Numbered from the stretch's first letter, positions 30,299-42,440 are shown. The stretch is 64,000 nucleotides of DNA from Cryptomeria japonica (GCF_030272615.1 NC_081413.1:165183080-165247079); one strand, 5' to 3'. Notes: a model not told the origin generated them from the sequence alone. Made by a program: numbers and translations.

Positions 30299-32180
30299 AT
30301 CAATGACAAAAGTTATCAAGGTGTCAATAGAGTTGTAGCCTCAACCTTGTAACTGGGTAGTTGCAATTCAAAATAGATCCGCCAAAATCAAGTTTATACT
30401 CTCCATAAACCTCTTACTGTCTCTTATTGTTGTCTATGTTCTTTTAACTGTACCGGTGAGGTGTTGCATATGCTTTGCTGGTGTTTTTTGTCCCTGTATC
30501 AGTGCCTCAGATATTTCCTTCCGCAATGATGCTAGATAGTCCAATCTTGGACTCAATTTCAATCTCAAATTCTTTTCCTTATCCACTATTCTCTCCTTTT
30601 CTCTTTCTAACTTAAGTAACTCTTCCTCAAAGTTTGTTATCCTTTGCTAAAAAACTAATAATGTTTCAGGTGAGTTAACAAAATTATCAGCAAGTTTATT
30701 GATTTCATCCTGTACCTTGCTCATTTTCTTATCTATGTCTACTGTCAAAAAGTTTGTCTTGCAGGTGTCTTTGTATAGAGTTTTGTATTCTTTCAATAAG
30801 TTACATAGTTTCGGTAGAAGTGTGTCAAATCCTAGTACACTTCTTTATCTGATCTTCAAAGAATTTTTGCTTTTCAATTTCTACCTTATTCTTCAAAGCA
30901 TCTTCCTTTATTTGATCAATAGTCACTATGTTCTCAGTGATGTATTTACACAAGGTATCAAGTTGTCCTAAAGAATCTTTATTGTCTATGTTACAGTTAG
31001 GAGAAATTACCTTCAAAATTGGGATTGTCTCATCTATAGCTTTATAAGCCTGTGAATGACAATCTGTTATCCTTTTGATTGAATCTAAGAGTACTTTAGT
31101 TACATTTGTTGGTTTGTGGCCTGCTGAGGAGGAACCAACATTCTGAATTCCGTCGGTGGAGGAAGTAACCAAGCTTGTTGTGACCTCTGGTAGGTCTATT
31201 TGTGTTTGCATTTCCTTAATCAATGGTTTTTGTACTTCTCCTATTGTTGGTTGTACTGTTTCCTGGTGACTCTATTCCTGTACCTGTTCCTATTCCAGAG
31301 CCTTTTTCTCTTCTTGTTTCTCTATCTGTTCTCCTGTGTTATTATCTATTGGTTTCTCTTGTGTTTGATCAGTTTGCTCAGTTATCGATGGCTTACTAGC
31401 CATGTCTGTCTTACTAGTTGTATCTTTATATACCACAATGTTGATCTTTTGTGTATCAACATCTATTGTGTATAAGACTTTAGGATTAGGATTGACATCC
31501 TCTACATCTATACTTTTAGCTGTCAGTTGATCTTCTGTAGTTGTTACCGGTGATGTAATCAAAGGAGGTGGGGGTAAGTTGTCTTTTACTTTGATACTCG
31601 GAGGTCCACCAACCCTTCCTTTTCCTTTGTCTCTCTCCTTCTGATATACTTTTATTGGTTTGGGGTTCCTGTATTCTTCCTGTTTTTCTTTCTCAACAAG
31701 AAATATGTCCCATGCATTTTCTGTTTCTTTAGTTACCTCATTAACTCTTGCAACCATTAAAGCAATATGCCGGTGTGCAGTAGAGAATATCGACTGGTTG
31801 GCTTCAACAATTAAGTCATCTATCTCCTTAGGTTAGTTTACTGGATAAACAGCTAGTAACTTTTCAATTTTGATTTTCTTATCAAGCTCTATAACAACTT
31901 GTCTTCTTGCTTCCAATCTTTTGAATAGTTCATCTGGTACTTCATCTACAACTTCCATCAAAAATTTCTTATACATGTCCATGTGCAAAATAACACTGTT
32001 TTCCACTTGTTCTTTTTCATCTGCTATCAAAGTGTCATAGACCTTTCCTATGTTTTTGAGTTTCCCTTCCTCTATAATTTCATTTAGCAATATGTCAAGA
32101 GGGGCCGAGTTTTGTTTTGTTCTCTTCTTCTTCTTGGGTGTCAGTTTCTTCTTTGGTGTATTCTTTTTAACCAGAGATCT
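30299..32180 (-). pseudogene. ORFX-related protein of element C, C-terminal part
   Basis: One minus-strand frame runs from about 32180 to 30825 with stops at about 31833, 31290 and 31270. It opens with a very basic stretch, KKNTPKKKLTPKKKKR (about 32160-32110), resembling a nuclear localisation signal. It continues LNEIIEEGKLKNIGKVYDTL, ADEKEQVENSVILHM and DELFKRLEARRQVVIELDKK, the region homologous to ORFX of A and to the D loop. A Pro/Thr-rich linker with PPPPLITSP follows (31560 area), then helical segments. Below 30825 another frame (to about 30330) carries a Glu/Lys-rich coiled coil. Function unknown. Confidence 0.6.
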
Positions 32181-32389
32181 TACTGCTTGCTGTTTTGTCT
32201 AGTTCCCCTAGGTGAGGGTGTGGTTGTCGGTGAAGGGTCTCTTTTCCTTACAACTCTTTTGAAAGCTGCAGGCATGTCACTCTCCGAAGAAGTGCCTATC
32301 GGTGATAGGTGAGTCTCAGGATGTAGAGTTCCTAACTCATCCTCAGTGATACCGATTTGCTTTAATACATCTTCTTTAATAGTCTTTGC

Positions 32390-32660
32390 CTATCTAGAAC
32401 CTCTTCTCACAACTGCCTCAACCTTTTTCACTCTCTTCTTAGATTGAATTTGTTTTTCTATGGTGTCAGAACTACCAAATACTTCTTCCTTTGGTTTGTT
32501 TGGTGCTTCCAGAAGTGCTTTAGCATAAGTCTCAACTATATGATCATTTGTCTCATAGCCCATCTCTGTTACCCAGATTGTTCTTGGGATGCCTACTTCC
32601 ATCCAAATCTCATCCTTTTTCATTACAAAACATATATCATCCTTGTACTTGTCAACAATC
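32390..32660 (-). pseudogene. ORFX-related protein of element C, middle part
   Basis: Minus frame 32623-32390 includes YETNDHIVETYAKALLEAP. It aligns with the ORFX segment of A around 17410-17480 (VNYDLLVDYANTLL). A frameshift separates it from the downstream part of C. In C the long N-terminal half of ORFX (A, 16399-17300) is missing: the coiled coil at 33018-32713 joins almost directly to this point. Confidence 0.55.
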
Positions 32661-32712
32661 TTCTATGATATTCTGATTCTTTTCTTCATTCTTCTTCCTA
32701 TCTTCAATTTCT

Positions 32713-33018
32713 TTACAAAATCTCACAGTCATATCCTGTATCATTCTTTGTTGTCATGTTATCCAGTTTCAGCTTGCTTATCATATCATTAAGTGATTCC
32801 TTTTCATCATTCTCATTTTGCATTTTTTCACAAAGTGCTCTTCTCTTATTTCTTGCAATAGTAAGATTCTCTTGAAGTGCTTGAATGATATCCTGAGCTG
32901 CTTTTAGATCATCTTCTAGTTTGATATTTTTCAATTTCTCTGTATCATAATTTGAGAGAGCTACTTCAAGTTGCTTCATTAGATTTTCCATCTCTACTAG
33001 TGTCAAGATTTTCCTCAA
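32713..33018 (-). pseudogene. Coiled-coil N-terminal protein of element C
   Basis: 101 codons on the minus strand, starting just after the LTR and primer site. The sequence is a regular Glu/Lys/Leu coiled coil (MENLMKQLEVALSNYDTEKL; LKAAQDIIQALQENLTIARN). It resembles in type, though not closely in sequence, the first part of the gag-like protein of A (14690-15190). No zinc knuckle is present in C, so the gag-like part is shortened. Confidence 0.55.
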
Positions 33019-33044
33019 GCTGTTAGGCTTCTGAAAATAGAGGA

Positions 33045-33062
33045 CTAGGCTCTGATACCAAT
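33045..33062 (-). promoter_or_regulatory. Primer binding site of element C
   Basis: On the minus strand the LTR end CCTAACA is followed by 'attggtatcagagcct', a perfect match to the initiator-Met tRNA primer site core TGGTATCAGAGC. This fixes the element orientation. Confidence 0.88.
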
Positions 33063-33853
33063 TGTTAGGATTCTCACAGATACTGAGAGGGGGGGGGATG
33101 AATCAATATCTAACCGGTATGTTGAATTTCTTAACATAAAACATATAGAACATATTATAACAGTGTACCGGTATGCAAGAAATAATGCAATAAACAGAAT
33201 TAAGAGCATCCACATGAAAAGAACACCATGACACAAGGATTTAATGAGGAAACCCGGTGTGGGAAAAACCTCGATGGGATTTGTGACCCACAATATTCAC
33301 TTACTGGCCAATAAGAGAATATTGCTTACAAGAGGGGCCTGCACATGCAGAAAGGCCAATTGCCTAGAGCTCACTGCTCAATGGGAAGTCTCACTGACTT
33401 ACAATGTGGATTATACAAATCCAATATCTTGTACTGCTTTACAATAGCATCTATAATGCCAGATCCAGTACCGGTTTCTACTTTGTTCTTTACATAAAAC
33501 CTTTAACCTATATTTCGCATAATAGGTCTGCCTAATATCTTCTTCTTCTTCACTTACAAAATGTCTTCAATGATCTCTCTTATAAATAAAGAGTCATTTT
33601 ACAACTTGCCGATTCGGCTTACAAAGTTTTTACAATAATAAACAAAATATAATATATCAAAAATCCTGTCGGCCTCTGTACCGGTATGCTTCCTTTCTCT
33701 GTGCCAGTGCCGGTGTATAGTGTGATCTGTTGATGTTGGTGAACTATCTTGCCGGTGTAATGCCTTGCTGGTGCCATAGGATTGTAAGGTTTCCATCAAT
33801 GACAAAACCTTCAATCACCTACAATGTCTCATTGGAGTGTGCATATGCCAACA
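33063..33853 (-). mobile_element. 5' LTR of element C
   Basis: 791 bp, starting TGTTGGCATATGCACACTCC at 33853 and ending CCTAACA at 33063. It has CCGG-containing sites where the 3' LTR often has CTGG or CCAG, consistent with cytosine deamination after insertion. Confidence 0.9.
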
Positions 33854-33858
33854 AGGTA

Positions 33859-34620
33859 ATCTATATATACTAATATATATGACTTGGTGTTGGATGTTGG
33901 TTCTATTAGGCCAATCAAGTCAAGGCCCCATTTGACAAATGGTGCAATCACCCGACTATGGTTGTAGGGAAATTTCATCACTTATGGTAGGTCTCCCCAT
34001 CCTTTGGGAATGACCACATCTTTTTCTGTACTGAGTTGCATCCTTATTTACTATGGTCCAACAATATCTTGTGTTGAAGATCTTGAGTATTTTTCTCTTG
34101 GTGACAAGATGTCTACCAAATGCTCATCATGACAAGACTTGAGGATGTCAAAGACTTCATCCTGTTTGATATATTTATGCACAACATTTTTTGTCCTTTT
34201 GTAAAATAAATAGCCAACTATCCAAGAGTATGAAAACTTGCATTAAACTAATTGACGCCTCTCCCCTGGTGATAAATGTGGTAATTTCTTTTTTTGCAAT
34301 TAAATAGTTAGCTATGTCTACATACCAAGTTGTATCCATTATTAGAGAAGATATATGTTAATTAAGAAAGGTATCATCCACAACTATATATTTTGTTTGA
34401 ATATTCAATCTAGACATAAAATCAGTTACCACATTTTCTTTTCTTGGCTTATTGACAATAGCAATATCAAAATCTTATAGTAACAATATCCATCTAACAA
34501 ATCTACAACTAACCACCCATTTGTTCATCAAATAGAAAATTATTGAATGGTCAGTATGAACAAATATAGGATAAGTAGTCCTATAATGTATAAACATATT
34601 GATTGCATATATAATAGTTG
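33859..34620 (-). pseudogene. Ty3/gypsy RNase H and integrase N-terminal remnant (element N)
   Basis: Minus strand. VHTDHSIIFYLMNKWVVSCR, then RFVRWILLL and NKPRKENVVTDFMSRLN (34560-34400) is the end of gypsy RNase H, including the usual 'H-T-D-H' and 'G-K-E-N-x-V-A-D-x-L-S-R' type pattern. Further down HKYIKQDEVFDILKSCHDEH (about 34180-34120) is the HHCC zinc region of integrase, and PFVKWGLDLIGLIEP (about 33940-33890) is the start of the catalytic core. Stops throughout. Element C interrupts it at 33853. Confidence 0.85.
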
Positions 34621-35780
34621 TAGATTAATCTGAATGGGTCCTCGAGATTCTTCACTTATTTTTCTTCTTCTTGCTTTTGGTTTTCCTTTCCTTGTGTTGT
34701 TGTAGAATGCGTCATCACCACATGTTGGTCGAGTGGAGTTTAGCAGAAGGTTTTGGCCTAAATATTCCTTAATGGTGTGTGCAACTTCCATGTGTCTAGG
34801 TGGCATGCAAACTTTTCCCAAAAGATGAAGTTTCGAAGGGTGTTTCGAGATGCTATCATGTGTTTCTTCCATGTGGTCTTTAGAAGTTGACAAGGAAATG
34901 AGATGATTGAAGCCCACCATCTTGCCATGTGTCCAAGCTAGGTCCAAGGCTCCATCAACGTGAATAAATTATACACTTTGAAAGAAAGATAGAAAGGTTT
35001 TTCTTGAGAAAGATTGATAGTTCCATATGTCAAAAGGATATAAACCCACGTTTGTCACCGTGACATCTTTTCTGTTGTAACTGAAAGGTGAGGGGCGTGT
35101 TATAAATTTTACTATTAGAAGGTGGTAGGCTAATGATGAGATTCAAATCATTTTGCAAAGATGGTTTCTCTAGTCATCATGATGATTTGTCATGTGGTCA
35201 AGATGCCAAGATCTTTTTTGTTAGGGTTTTATTGATTCCATGAGGGAATCCATTTTAAATTGCTTGGTAGGATTCAAAACAAAAGAAGAATATCATATTT
35301 TTGCATTGGTTTCCTTTACTGTGTGTTCCAATCTCAGTGAATGTTTAAAATTCTATGTGTAAGTGAGCAAGACAAATTTCCTAAATATTGTGTAGATCTT
35401 GTAATGCCCATTTTGACCGTATCATGTTTGAATCATGTTTTTAATGCTCCTTCATTTGTTTATATTGAATAAATGGATGTTATATCATTCTTATTTGGGA
35501 TATCAGTAGGAAATATTGAGTTAGTATGGCATATGTTGTCCTCTTTGGCCTTAATGTGCATATCTCACAAAAAGATGTGAATATTGTGTAATGTTTTCAA
35601 GTGACCTTATATGCTTTGTTTTGTATGACTATGAAGAGGGTGTGTTATTATGTGCTTTTATTATGAGATGACATCTCCCCAAATTCTGGCTAGTACTTCA
35701 GATCAATTTAAGTGATGGCATATCGCCTTAGATTTAGACTGTTGTTTGAATATTTAATCCTTCCCCCACCCCTTTTTTTT
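34621..35780. other. Unassigned stretch, probably LTR-derived
   Basis: No pol or gag motif found. Two hints only. A minus-strand frame (34947-34540) overlaps the end of the gypsy RNase H and is not convincing as a gene. 'TGTAATGCCCATTTTGACCG' at about 35402 looks like a plus-strand LTR start of gypsy type, but I see no matching second copy. A T- and C-rich run (35760-35780) adjoins the end of element O. Confidence 0.35.
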
Positions 35781-36780
35781 GAAGATACTAATTCTAGAAT
35801 CTTATAGGTTGTTCAAAGAAACACATATGTTCCCCACGCCTTACCTCCATTAAATTATTCATAATTTGAAAACCAATCTCTATTGGAAGTCACATGAAAA
35901 GACACACCCAAGTCAATTAACCATGCATCATTACTTGCATGAGTAGCCCAAAGATCTAATGAATGCATCACCATCTTCCGTCTTAGACTCAGAATCAGAA
36001 TCAAATTTCGTATTTCTCTTCTTCTTTTCTTATTTGCAGTCCTGATGGATGTGTCTTGATTTATTGAAATTACAACAAATGACCTTGGACTTTCCAAGAT
36101 ATTTCGATCCCACTCTAGACTTGGATTTATTATGCTTCTCATTCTTCTTGTCTTTTTTCTTAGGTCTTCCATGAACAATTAGGGATTCCTTAGAACTAAT
36201 GGATACCTTCCTCCGCATCTCCTCACCAAACAAGGAACCCACCACATCTTCATAATTCAAAATAATAGAGGTACTACCAATAGCCATAACAAGAGAATCC
36301 CATGAATTAGGCAAAGAACAAAGCAAGATCTAGTATTTCTCCTCCTCATCCATCTTAACACCAACATATACCAATTGATCCACCAACATATTAAATGATT
36401 CACATGGTTTGTAATCTGTCCACCCTATTACATTCTCAAGGAATACAAATTCTTCCTTAAGAAAATCTAATTTAATAAATGTTTGTCTTGATACATTTCA
36501 CCAAGATTAGTCCATAGCTTCTTTGCAGAGGTCTCTTCATGGACATTGATTAAAACAAAGTCTTCCAAGAACAATCTAATTAAACCCATTTCTTTACAAT
36601 CCATAACATCATATTGAGCAGCCGTAGTAGGATCTAAAGGTCTATAGACATTTGCAGTAGCAACATCCCACAAATATCAATCTATTAGGAAATCCTCCAT
36701 CTTCAAATTCCACATCTCAAAATTACATCCATAAAATTTCCCCACCTCTATTCTCCCTAATGAACTTGCCATCTAAAAAT
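35781..36780 (-). pseudogene. Copia gag and protease remnant (element O)
   Basis: Minus strand, start Met at about 36773: MASSLGRIEVGKFYGCNFEM, the 'F-x-G-x-N-F-x-x-W' type gag opening. Gag blocks follow (RPLDPTTAAQYDVMDCKEMG; NVHEETSAKKLWTNLGEMYQ; CSLPNSWDSLVMAIGSTSII). The zinc knuckle is CCNFNKSRHIHQDC near 36050, with the second Cys lost. The protease block is WLIDLGVSFHVTSNRDWF near 35900, where the catalytic D-S-G triad reads D-L-G. Stops at about 36690, 36465, 36420 and 36330. The element stops at about 35780. Its integrase, RT and 3' LTR are not in this window. Confidence 0.85.
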
Positions 36781-36879
36781 TCCTGCAACAATATCAAAAA
36801 CTATCTTTCGCAGAAGCTCCCACTCAAATTTGGATTAGTTCAAAAAATATAAGAAACCACAACTAAACCCAAATATGAT

Positions 36880-36896
36880 CAGGCTTTGATACCACT
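36880..36896 (-). promoter_or_regulatory. Primer binding site of element O
   Basis: On the minus strand the LTR end CCTTACA is followed by 'agtggtatcaaagcctga', close to the initiator-Met tRNA primer site TGGTATCAGAGCC. Confidence 0.75.
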
Positions 36897-37795
36897 TGTA
36901 AGGAAGTTAAGTACTAGAACAAATTCCTACACTAACCTTGAGAGAAGGGTAACGAAAAAACTTTTATAGATAATTAAAATAGTTACAAAAACTTAACAGA
37001 AATAAACATAAATAACATGCATACTACAACACAGTGATTTAGGTGGGGAAAACCCCTTTGGGAGAAAACCCCCATACTCCAAAATCCACCAATGTATTAT
37101 TCTAAAATCAATAATAGATTAAAATATACTTGTAGATAAATCTCTTCATAGGAGTACAACCAACTGAATATTAAGAGGCAACTCAATAGATATATGACTC
37201 TTACACACAACCTCTATCTCATGGACCTCATATATAAGATATACAATACATGAAACCATCAAATGGTATTACAAAACCATGGGCTAAAACCACCCAATAA
37301 AGAGGAACTTACCTTATCTCTAATAAGATGCCCTATGCTGTGCCAAAATAGACATCAATATGTGCACCTGCCTTTTACAGCTCATTTATGTGTCCAATAC
37401 ATTTTTATATTTCCTATTTCAGGAGACCAAACTTTCAGTGGCCATAACTTGTGAAACAAGTGTCCGATTGACGAACTGTTTGAAGTACCAAAAAGTTTGT
37501 GACATGTTCTATCAGCCTGTAGCCCACTACATTGGTTATGCCCACTTTTTAGGCTATTTTGGAGCCTCTAAAGTCCTTAAAATAAAATTTAAAACCTTTT
37601 ATTGCAACCTTCAAAAATGAAAAACTTTAATATCTTCACATCTAGCTATGATCTTGCAACCAAAATTAACCGACATCCTTATCTAGCCAATCCAAAGCTT
37701 TGGGAAAAATTTCAAACCAATTTGTACTCAAATGAAAACTTACTATAAATAGTAACCTTATGTAAATGCAAGGTGTGGACACTATTTTTCCAACA
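36897..37795 (-). mobile_element. 5' LTR of copia element O
   Basis: 899 bp on the minus strand, from TGTTGGAAAAATAGTGTCC (37795) to CCTTACA (36897). The primer site and gag start follow in the correct order. It abuts the outer end of the H 3' LTR at 37796. It lacks the CCCTTAACCGGGT array, so O belongs to a different copia lineage from A, B, F and J. Confidence 0.8.
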
Positions 37796-40666
37796 AACTA
37801 ACGGAAGAACTGAGAGGCGGGGGAATCAATCCAAAACTTCAATTTTTTTTTAAAAACATCAACTAACATAGTAGTAACAAATCAATCATCAACACATGAA
37901 TGTCAACCATCAACACATGAACATGAGACTTATGTGGAAAATCCAAACCGGGAAAAATGGTGAGAATCTAACTCATACTATGAATATGAATGATTATAGA
38001 GTTTTAGGTTCACTACCAAGGAGAATTAACACCTGATGGACTTGCAAGGCTAAGGCATAATACCTTAGGGAAAGATACAAGGACTTGCATAGGTGAGGCC
38101 CACTTCTTTGAAGGGAAATATACAATCTACTACCAAAGGACTCACTATCAATCAACAATGAAGGAAATAGTAGAACTAAAACTAAGAAGAATCTCTTGAA
38201 TATGAAATTGTCCTTGATCAACAAGATCAAGCAACCAACATCATGGAAAACATCATTGATAATCACCAATGTCACAACACACTATCTCACTGAGTCTATC
38301 ACCTTCAAAGCTCTGACTTTTGCACTTCTAAAAACTCAAATTTGCTTTCACATCATTCACATACACTTCTCATCAATTCAAACATAATCCTTCTAACACA
38401 CTCAACTCATAGATCTACACACCTTAAATATGAGAGATCATTGAAAAACGTAATCGAGGGTCAACCAAAAAACAATAAGAATTATTGCACAAAATAAGCC
38501 ACATAGACTAAAAATACTCAAAACGGTCCACTCTTGGAGAAAGAGGGAACCAAAATACATCACAATACATCCTTCCAAGATGAATCCAATGATTCACACA
38601 TGCTAAAAAATTCTCTAAAGACGTTACCAAATTTTATGTGTAGATATAACAATCAGTCGATCGAAGAACATCTTCTGATGTGAAATACCTTACGTAGATC
38701 TCTACAAGTCATGGTGAGACCTATAAAAAATTATTAATACATCTTCTAATGCATATCCAAACCAAAAGAATACATGATTTGTTGGCATTATGTGAACCGG
38801 TATGAGGACATAATGACATTGCATGTTGTCATTGATGTCAATATGCTGAAGAGGAGAGAACTAGTATATATAAGAACTAGTATAACACTGTGAACCGGCA
38901 TTTGTGCCAAAGTGAACCAGTGTGTTTGTTTAAGGTGAACTGGCATATCTCTATGGGAACCAAAACATGGAAGCTTTGTATGACTACCGGTTGGTAGTCT
39001 CAACTTTAGGGTTTCTGGTTGAAGTGCTTCAAGCCTGTGTGGCTCAACCAGTGACTTTGTGTGATGAGTTAGCATGGTAACAAAGAACAGACCGTGTTGC
39101 CATGTAAGCCTTGTGCGCGTGAAGGATCTTGCATAAAGGAGATTGATCCCATCTACCTCAGGAATGTGTGAAGCCTGTAAATGGTGATAATGCATGATGG
39201 GTTATCAGCCGCCATGAAATCGGTGGAAAACAAACGATGGAGAATGTCTTGAAATTGGATCAAGACTATTGCATTTAGTGAAGTGTGCTCAACGGTCAGG
39301 ATTGAACCATTTGAATTCCTTAACCTAACAGGTTTAGGGTTTAGGGTTTGTGCTACCGACCTATCAGTTTTCCTATAAGGTTGATGTTGTCTTTCTTTCT
39401 GAGGTTTGTTGGCAAAAGTTGTGTGTGAGTATCCAAGTGAAGAGATATGTGATTCTTGCCAGACCCGAAGAGTGAAGTGATACCTGTAGAGTGTAAGTGC
39501 ATAAGGTGAAGAGGAGCAAAAGCGGATCTGCATTGGCATTGAGTGTTGTTACCAGATCATTGTAATACTTGTTGATCTCTAGCCACTTCAATAGTGAGGA
39601 AATCCCTTAACAGGGTAGCTTTAACCGGCTTGTTGTAAATCCTTTAATAGGGTGACTCAAAACCATTGAGTTCTTGAAATCCTCTAACAAGGTAACCTTT
39701 AACAGGGTTTAACCCCTAACTAGGTATTCTAGCCATCCCTTAACCAGGTGATCCCTAACAAGATCGGTTCCTAATAGAACCTATTGTATCAGTCTTTAAC
39801 CGGACAAGGCTCCTAACAGAGTGAACTTCTAAAGAGTTCAAAAACAAGCTTGTGGGTATTCATCCCCACCGTGGTTTTTCCCAGTTGGGTTTCCACATGA
39901 AAAATATGTGTGTCATATGTGATGTCCTTTTCATGTGATGATATGTTGTTTTCTATCAAGCGGTGAATCATGTTGATCTAGCTATTTACATATATGTCTT
40001 TGATGATAGTTTACCTGTTCATGCACTAGGATGAAATGGAAATGAAGTATTACATTGTGTGAGAAGATAAGTGTCAACCGGTTTATTCTTGTCTCAGTTA
40101 TTCTAGGTTTTGCCGGTAGTACTTTGTTTAAGACCGATGTTACTATTTGTCTGTAAAAGCACAGTGTTTGCTGACAAACCAGTTTAGAATTGTGACTTTT
40201 GTCTGTACTGATTCACCCCTCCTCTCAGTACCGGTTTGGTGCTATCCATTCATCATTGAGTTATCATGATCCAAACAAGATAACTCAATCGGACACGCCG
40301 AATCATAACACAACTGAATATCTCAAACATGAGTCTACAAAACTCTCTTGCAAAATAAAGAAACCACCAAAGAAGCATGTTGAGAATATTACATGAGCCA
40401 TAAAATCATGTCCACTAAATCGCAACACAATCTACAACATATATAGGGGCCATCAAATACTTTATAGACCAGTCTGAGAGACACACTTACAATAAAGAAC
40501 AAAAATAACAACCCAAATTGAAATGCCACAACCAACACCAAAAAATACCAAACTCAGTCTGAAACAAAAAAAACAACTGCAATAACCAGGAGAATATTTG
40601 GACAAGAATCATTTGGATAACTAGGTTTGGCATCAATGGCAACCATACAAGATCATACTTCCAACA
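37796..40666 (-). mobile_element. 3' LTR of copia element H, interrupted by solo LTR B2
   Basis: Starts TGTTGGAAGTATGATC at 40666 (minus) and runs to the junction with O at 37796. Without B2 it is about 1.38 kb, in agreement with the 5' LTR (46188-58796 minus element I). Shared blocks include 'ggctcactgcc'-type and 'gatagtgaatccttt'-type repeats and the 'ccaaaccaaaagaata' region around the B2 insertion site. Confidence 0.8.
38780..40266 (+). mobile_element. Solo LTR B2 (copia), inserted in the H 3' LTR
   Basis: 1487 bp from TGTTGGCATTATGTGAACC to TTATCA. Flanks are tgatt (38775-38779) and tgatc (40267-40271), 4 of 5 matching. The uninterrupted sequence at 58383-58400 (ccaaaagaatatgatccaaa) gives the empty site. 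Same family as B1, with GAACCGG-type repeats at the start, the TTTAGGG doublet near 39330, palindromic mini-repeats 39600-39800 and 'attcacccctcctctcagta' near 40211. Confidence 0.9.
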
Positions 40667-40920
40667 ATCCACACCTTTGTCATCGATGGCAACACTTGAA
40701 CAATACCTGCATAAATCTCACAACTCTCTCTCCCAATCTCACAACTCTCTCTTCAAATGTCACAACAACTTGCTTTAAATCTCACAACTCTCTCTCCCCC
40801 TTTGACATAAAATTAAAAATGGCATTGCATGACATACTAACCAATACACACATCTACTCCCCCTAAGAGAAATAACAACATCAATCCAAGAGACAAAGAA
40901 TAAGCGTTGATTTTCCCCTT
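40667..40920 (-). promoter_or_regulatory. Polypurine tracts between RNase H and 3' LTR of H
   Basis: Complement tracts CTCCCCCTTTG at 40793-40806 and CTCCCCCTAAG at 40855-40867, plus a weaker tract at the LTR edge (40667-40680). Four 'ctcacaactctctct'-like units at about 40715-40795 form a small local repeat. Confidence 0.55.
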
Positions 40921-42440
40921 GGAAAGATGAACCACTACAATGCATTTAGTTAGAAAAAGAAGGGGCAATAACCCCTAGTTTTTGTTCGAGATACTCAAAA
41001 GTATCCTTTTCCAATGCCTTATTAAAAATATCTTCTACCTATTCTTTTGTAGATATGTATTCCAATTTTACTTCCTTCTCTGCAACCTTATCCCTTAAGA
41101 AATGATAATGGATTGAGATATGTTTCATTCTTGAATACATTATCGAATTTTTTGAAATGTTTATAGCACTAGTATTATCACACATAATAGGAATAACCTC
41201 ATCATACAACACTCTGATATCTTTTAAAAAAGAATTCATCCACATAAATTTAGTACAACAAGATGCTACGACAATGTATTATGATTTTGCAATAGATAAT
41301 GACATTGAGTCTTGCTTCTTACTTAACCATGAAACCAATATGTTTCCCAAATAGAGTGCACCACCACTATTAATTTTCATATCATCAATGATTCTAATCC
41401 AATCAGCATCTTTATGTTTTTTCAACATGAAATATCCTTGCTTCTTGTACCAAAGTCTAAAATCTCAAGTCCCTTTCAAGTACCTGAAAATCCTCTTCAA
41501 TGCTTGTTCATGTGATTGATTTGGATTAGCTTGAAATCTCACAACTAAACATAAAACCTACATAATATCCAGTCTAGAAGTAGTTAGATATAACAATCCT
41601 CCAATCATATATATGTACTTCTTTTTATCAACATCCAAAGATGTATCATCTTTGCCTAATTTTCAACCAATAGTTCAAGGGATAGTAACCGGTTTACAAT
41701 TTTCCATATCAAACTTTTTTAACATCTCTTTGACATATTTACCTTGAGAAATTAATATTCCATCTTTCAACTGAGTAACTTGTAGACCAAGAAATAATGA
41801 CATCTCACTAATTATTAATATTTCAAATTCTTTCTACATCTCTTCTACAAACTCTTTACATAAACTATCATTTCCTCCAAAAATGATATCATCAACATAG
41901 ACAACAATAATCAACAACTTGTTACTTTCAGTATTGAAATAAAGATTGTTGTCTATACTACTTTTCTTAAAAGTTTTTTTGTAACAAATATATTTCCAAT
42001 CTAGCATACCAAGCTTTGGGTGCTTGTTTGAGTCCATACAATGCCTTTTTTAACCTACAAACTATATCCAAATCTTTTGACAATGTGAATCCATCTGGTT
42101 GCTCAATATATACCTCTTCTGCAAATTCTCCATTCAAAAATGTTGACCTAACATCCATTTGATATACCTTGAAATTCTTATAAGCAAAAAAAACAAGAAA
42201 CATTCCTATAGCTTCCATCCTAGCTACTGGAGCAAAAGTTTCCTCAAAATCAATACCTTTAACTTGTGAATAGCCTTTACATACCAATCTTGCTTTGTTC
42301 CTTGTAACTTGTCCTTGTTCATTTATTTTGTTCTAGAACACCCACTTAATTCCTATCACATTCTTGTCCGCTGGTCTAGGTACTAGCTCCCAAGTTTAAT
42401 TATTTTGTATTTGATTTATCTCTTCTTCCATTACTTTTAC
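40921..42440 (-). pseudogene. Copia RT and RNase H remnant (element H)
   Basis: Minus strand. The RT frame 42287-41967 has [55 protein letters not shown] and [18 protein letters not shown] frameshift near 41970 leads to the next frame, with an intact catalytic YVDDIIFGGND (about 41905-41873). The RNase H part (41570-41039) reads IGGLLYLTTSRLDIM, a DADW-type block, and KDIRVLYDEVIPIMCDNTSA then ISIHYHFLRDKVAEKEV, the conserved end. Stops near 41836, 41690 and 41560 and others break it. The best-preserved RT in the window along with that of J. Confidence 0.9.

Larger units (their letters stand above)
29395..33858 (-). mobile_element. Element C: short pol-less copia-type element with perfect AGGTA TSDs
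   Basis: LTRs at 33063-33853 (5', 791 bp) and 29400-30141 (3', 742 bp) on the minus strand, flanked by AGGTA at 29395-29399 and 33854-33858. The LTRs differ by a deletion of about 57 bp near 29440 and by roughly 6% substitutions in the last 230 bp, counted by eye. Internal region about 2.9 kb, with primer site, coiled-coil and ORFX-related coding sequence and three polypurine tracts. No protease, integrase, RT or RNase H. A complete non-autonomous unit of 4454 bp, inserted in the gypsy integrase of N. Confidence 0.92.

Noticed and set aside
34540-34947. 135-codon minus-strand frame as a gene
   Set aside because: Its end overlaps gypsy RNase H in another frame, and the rest has no motif or match to neighbours.
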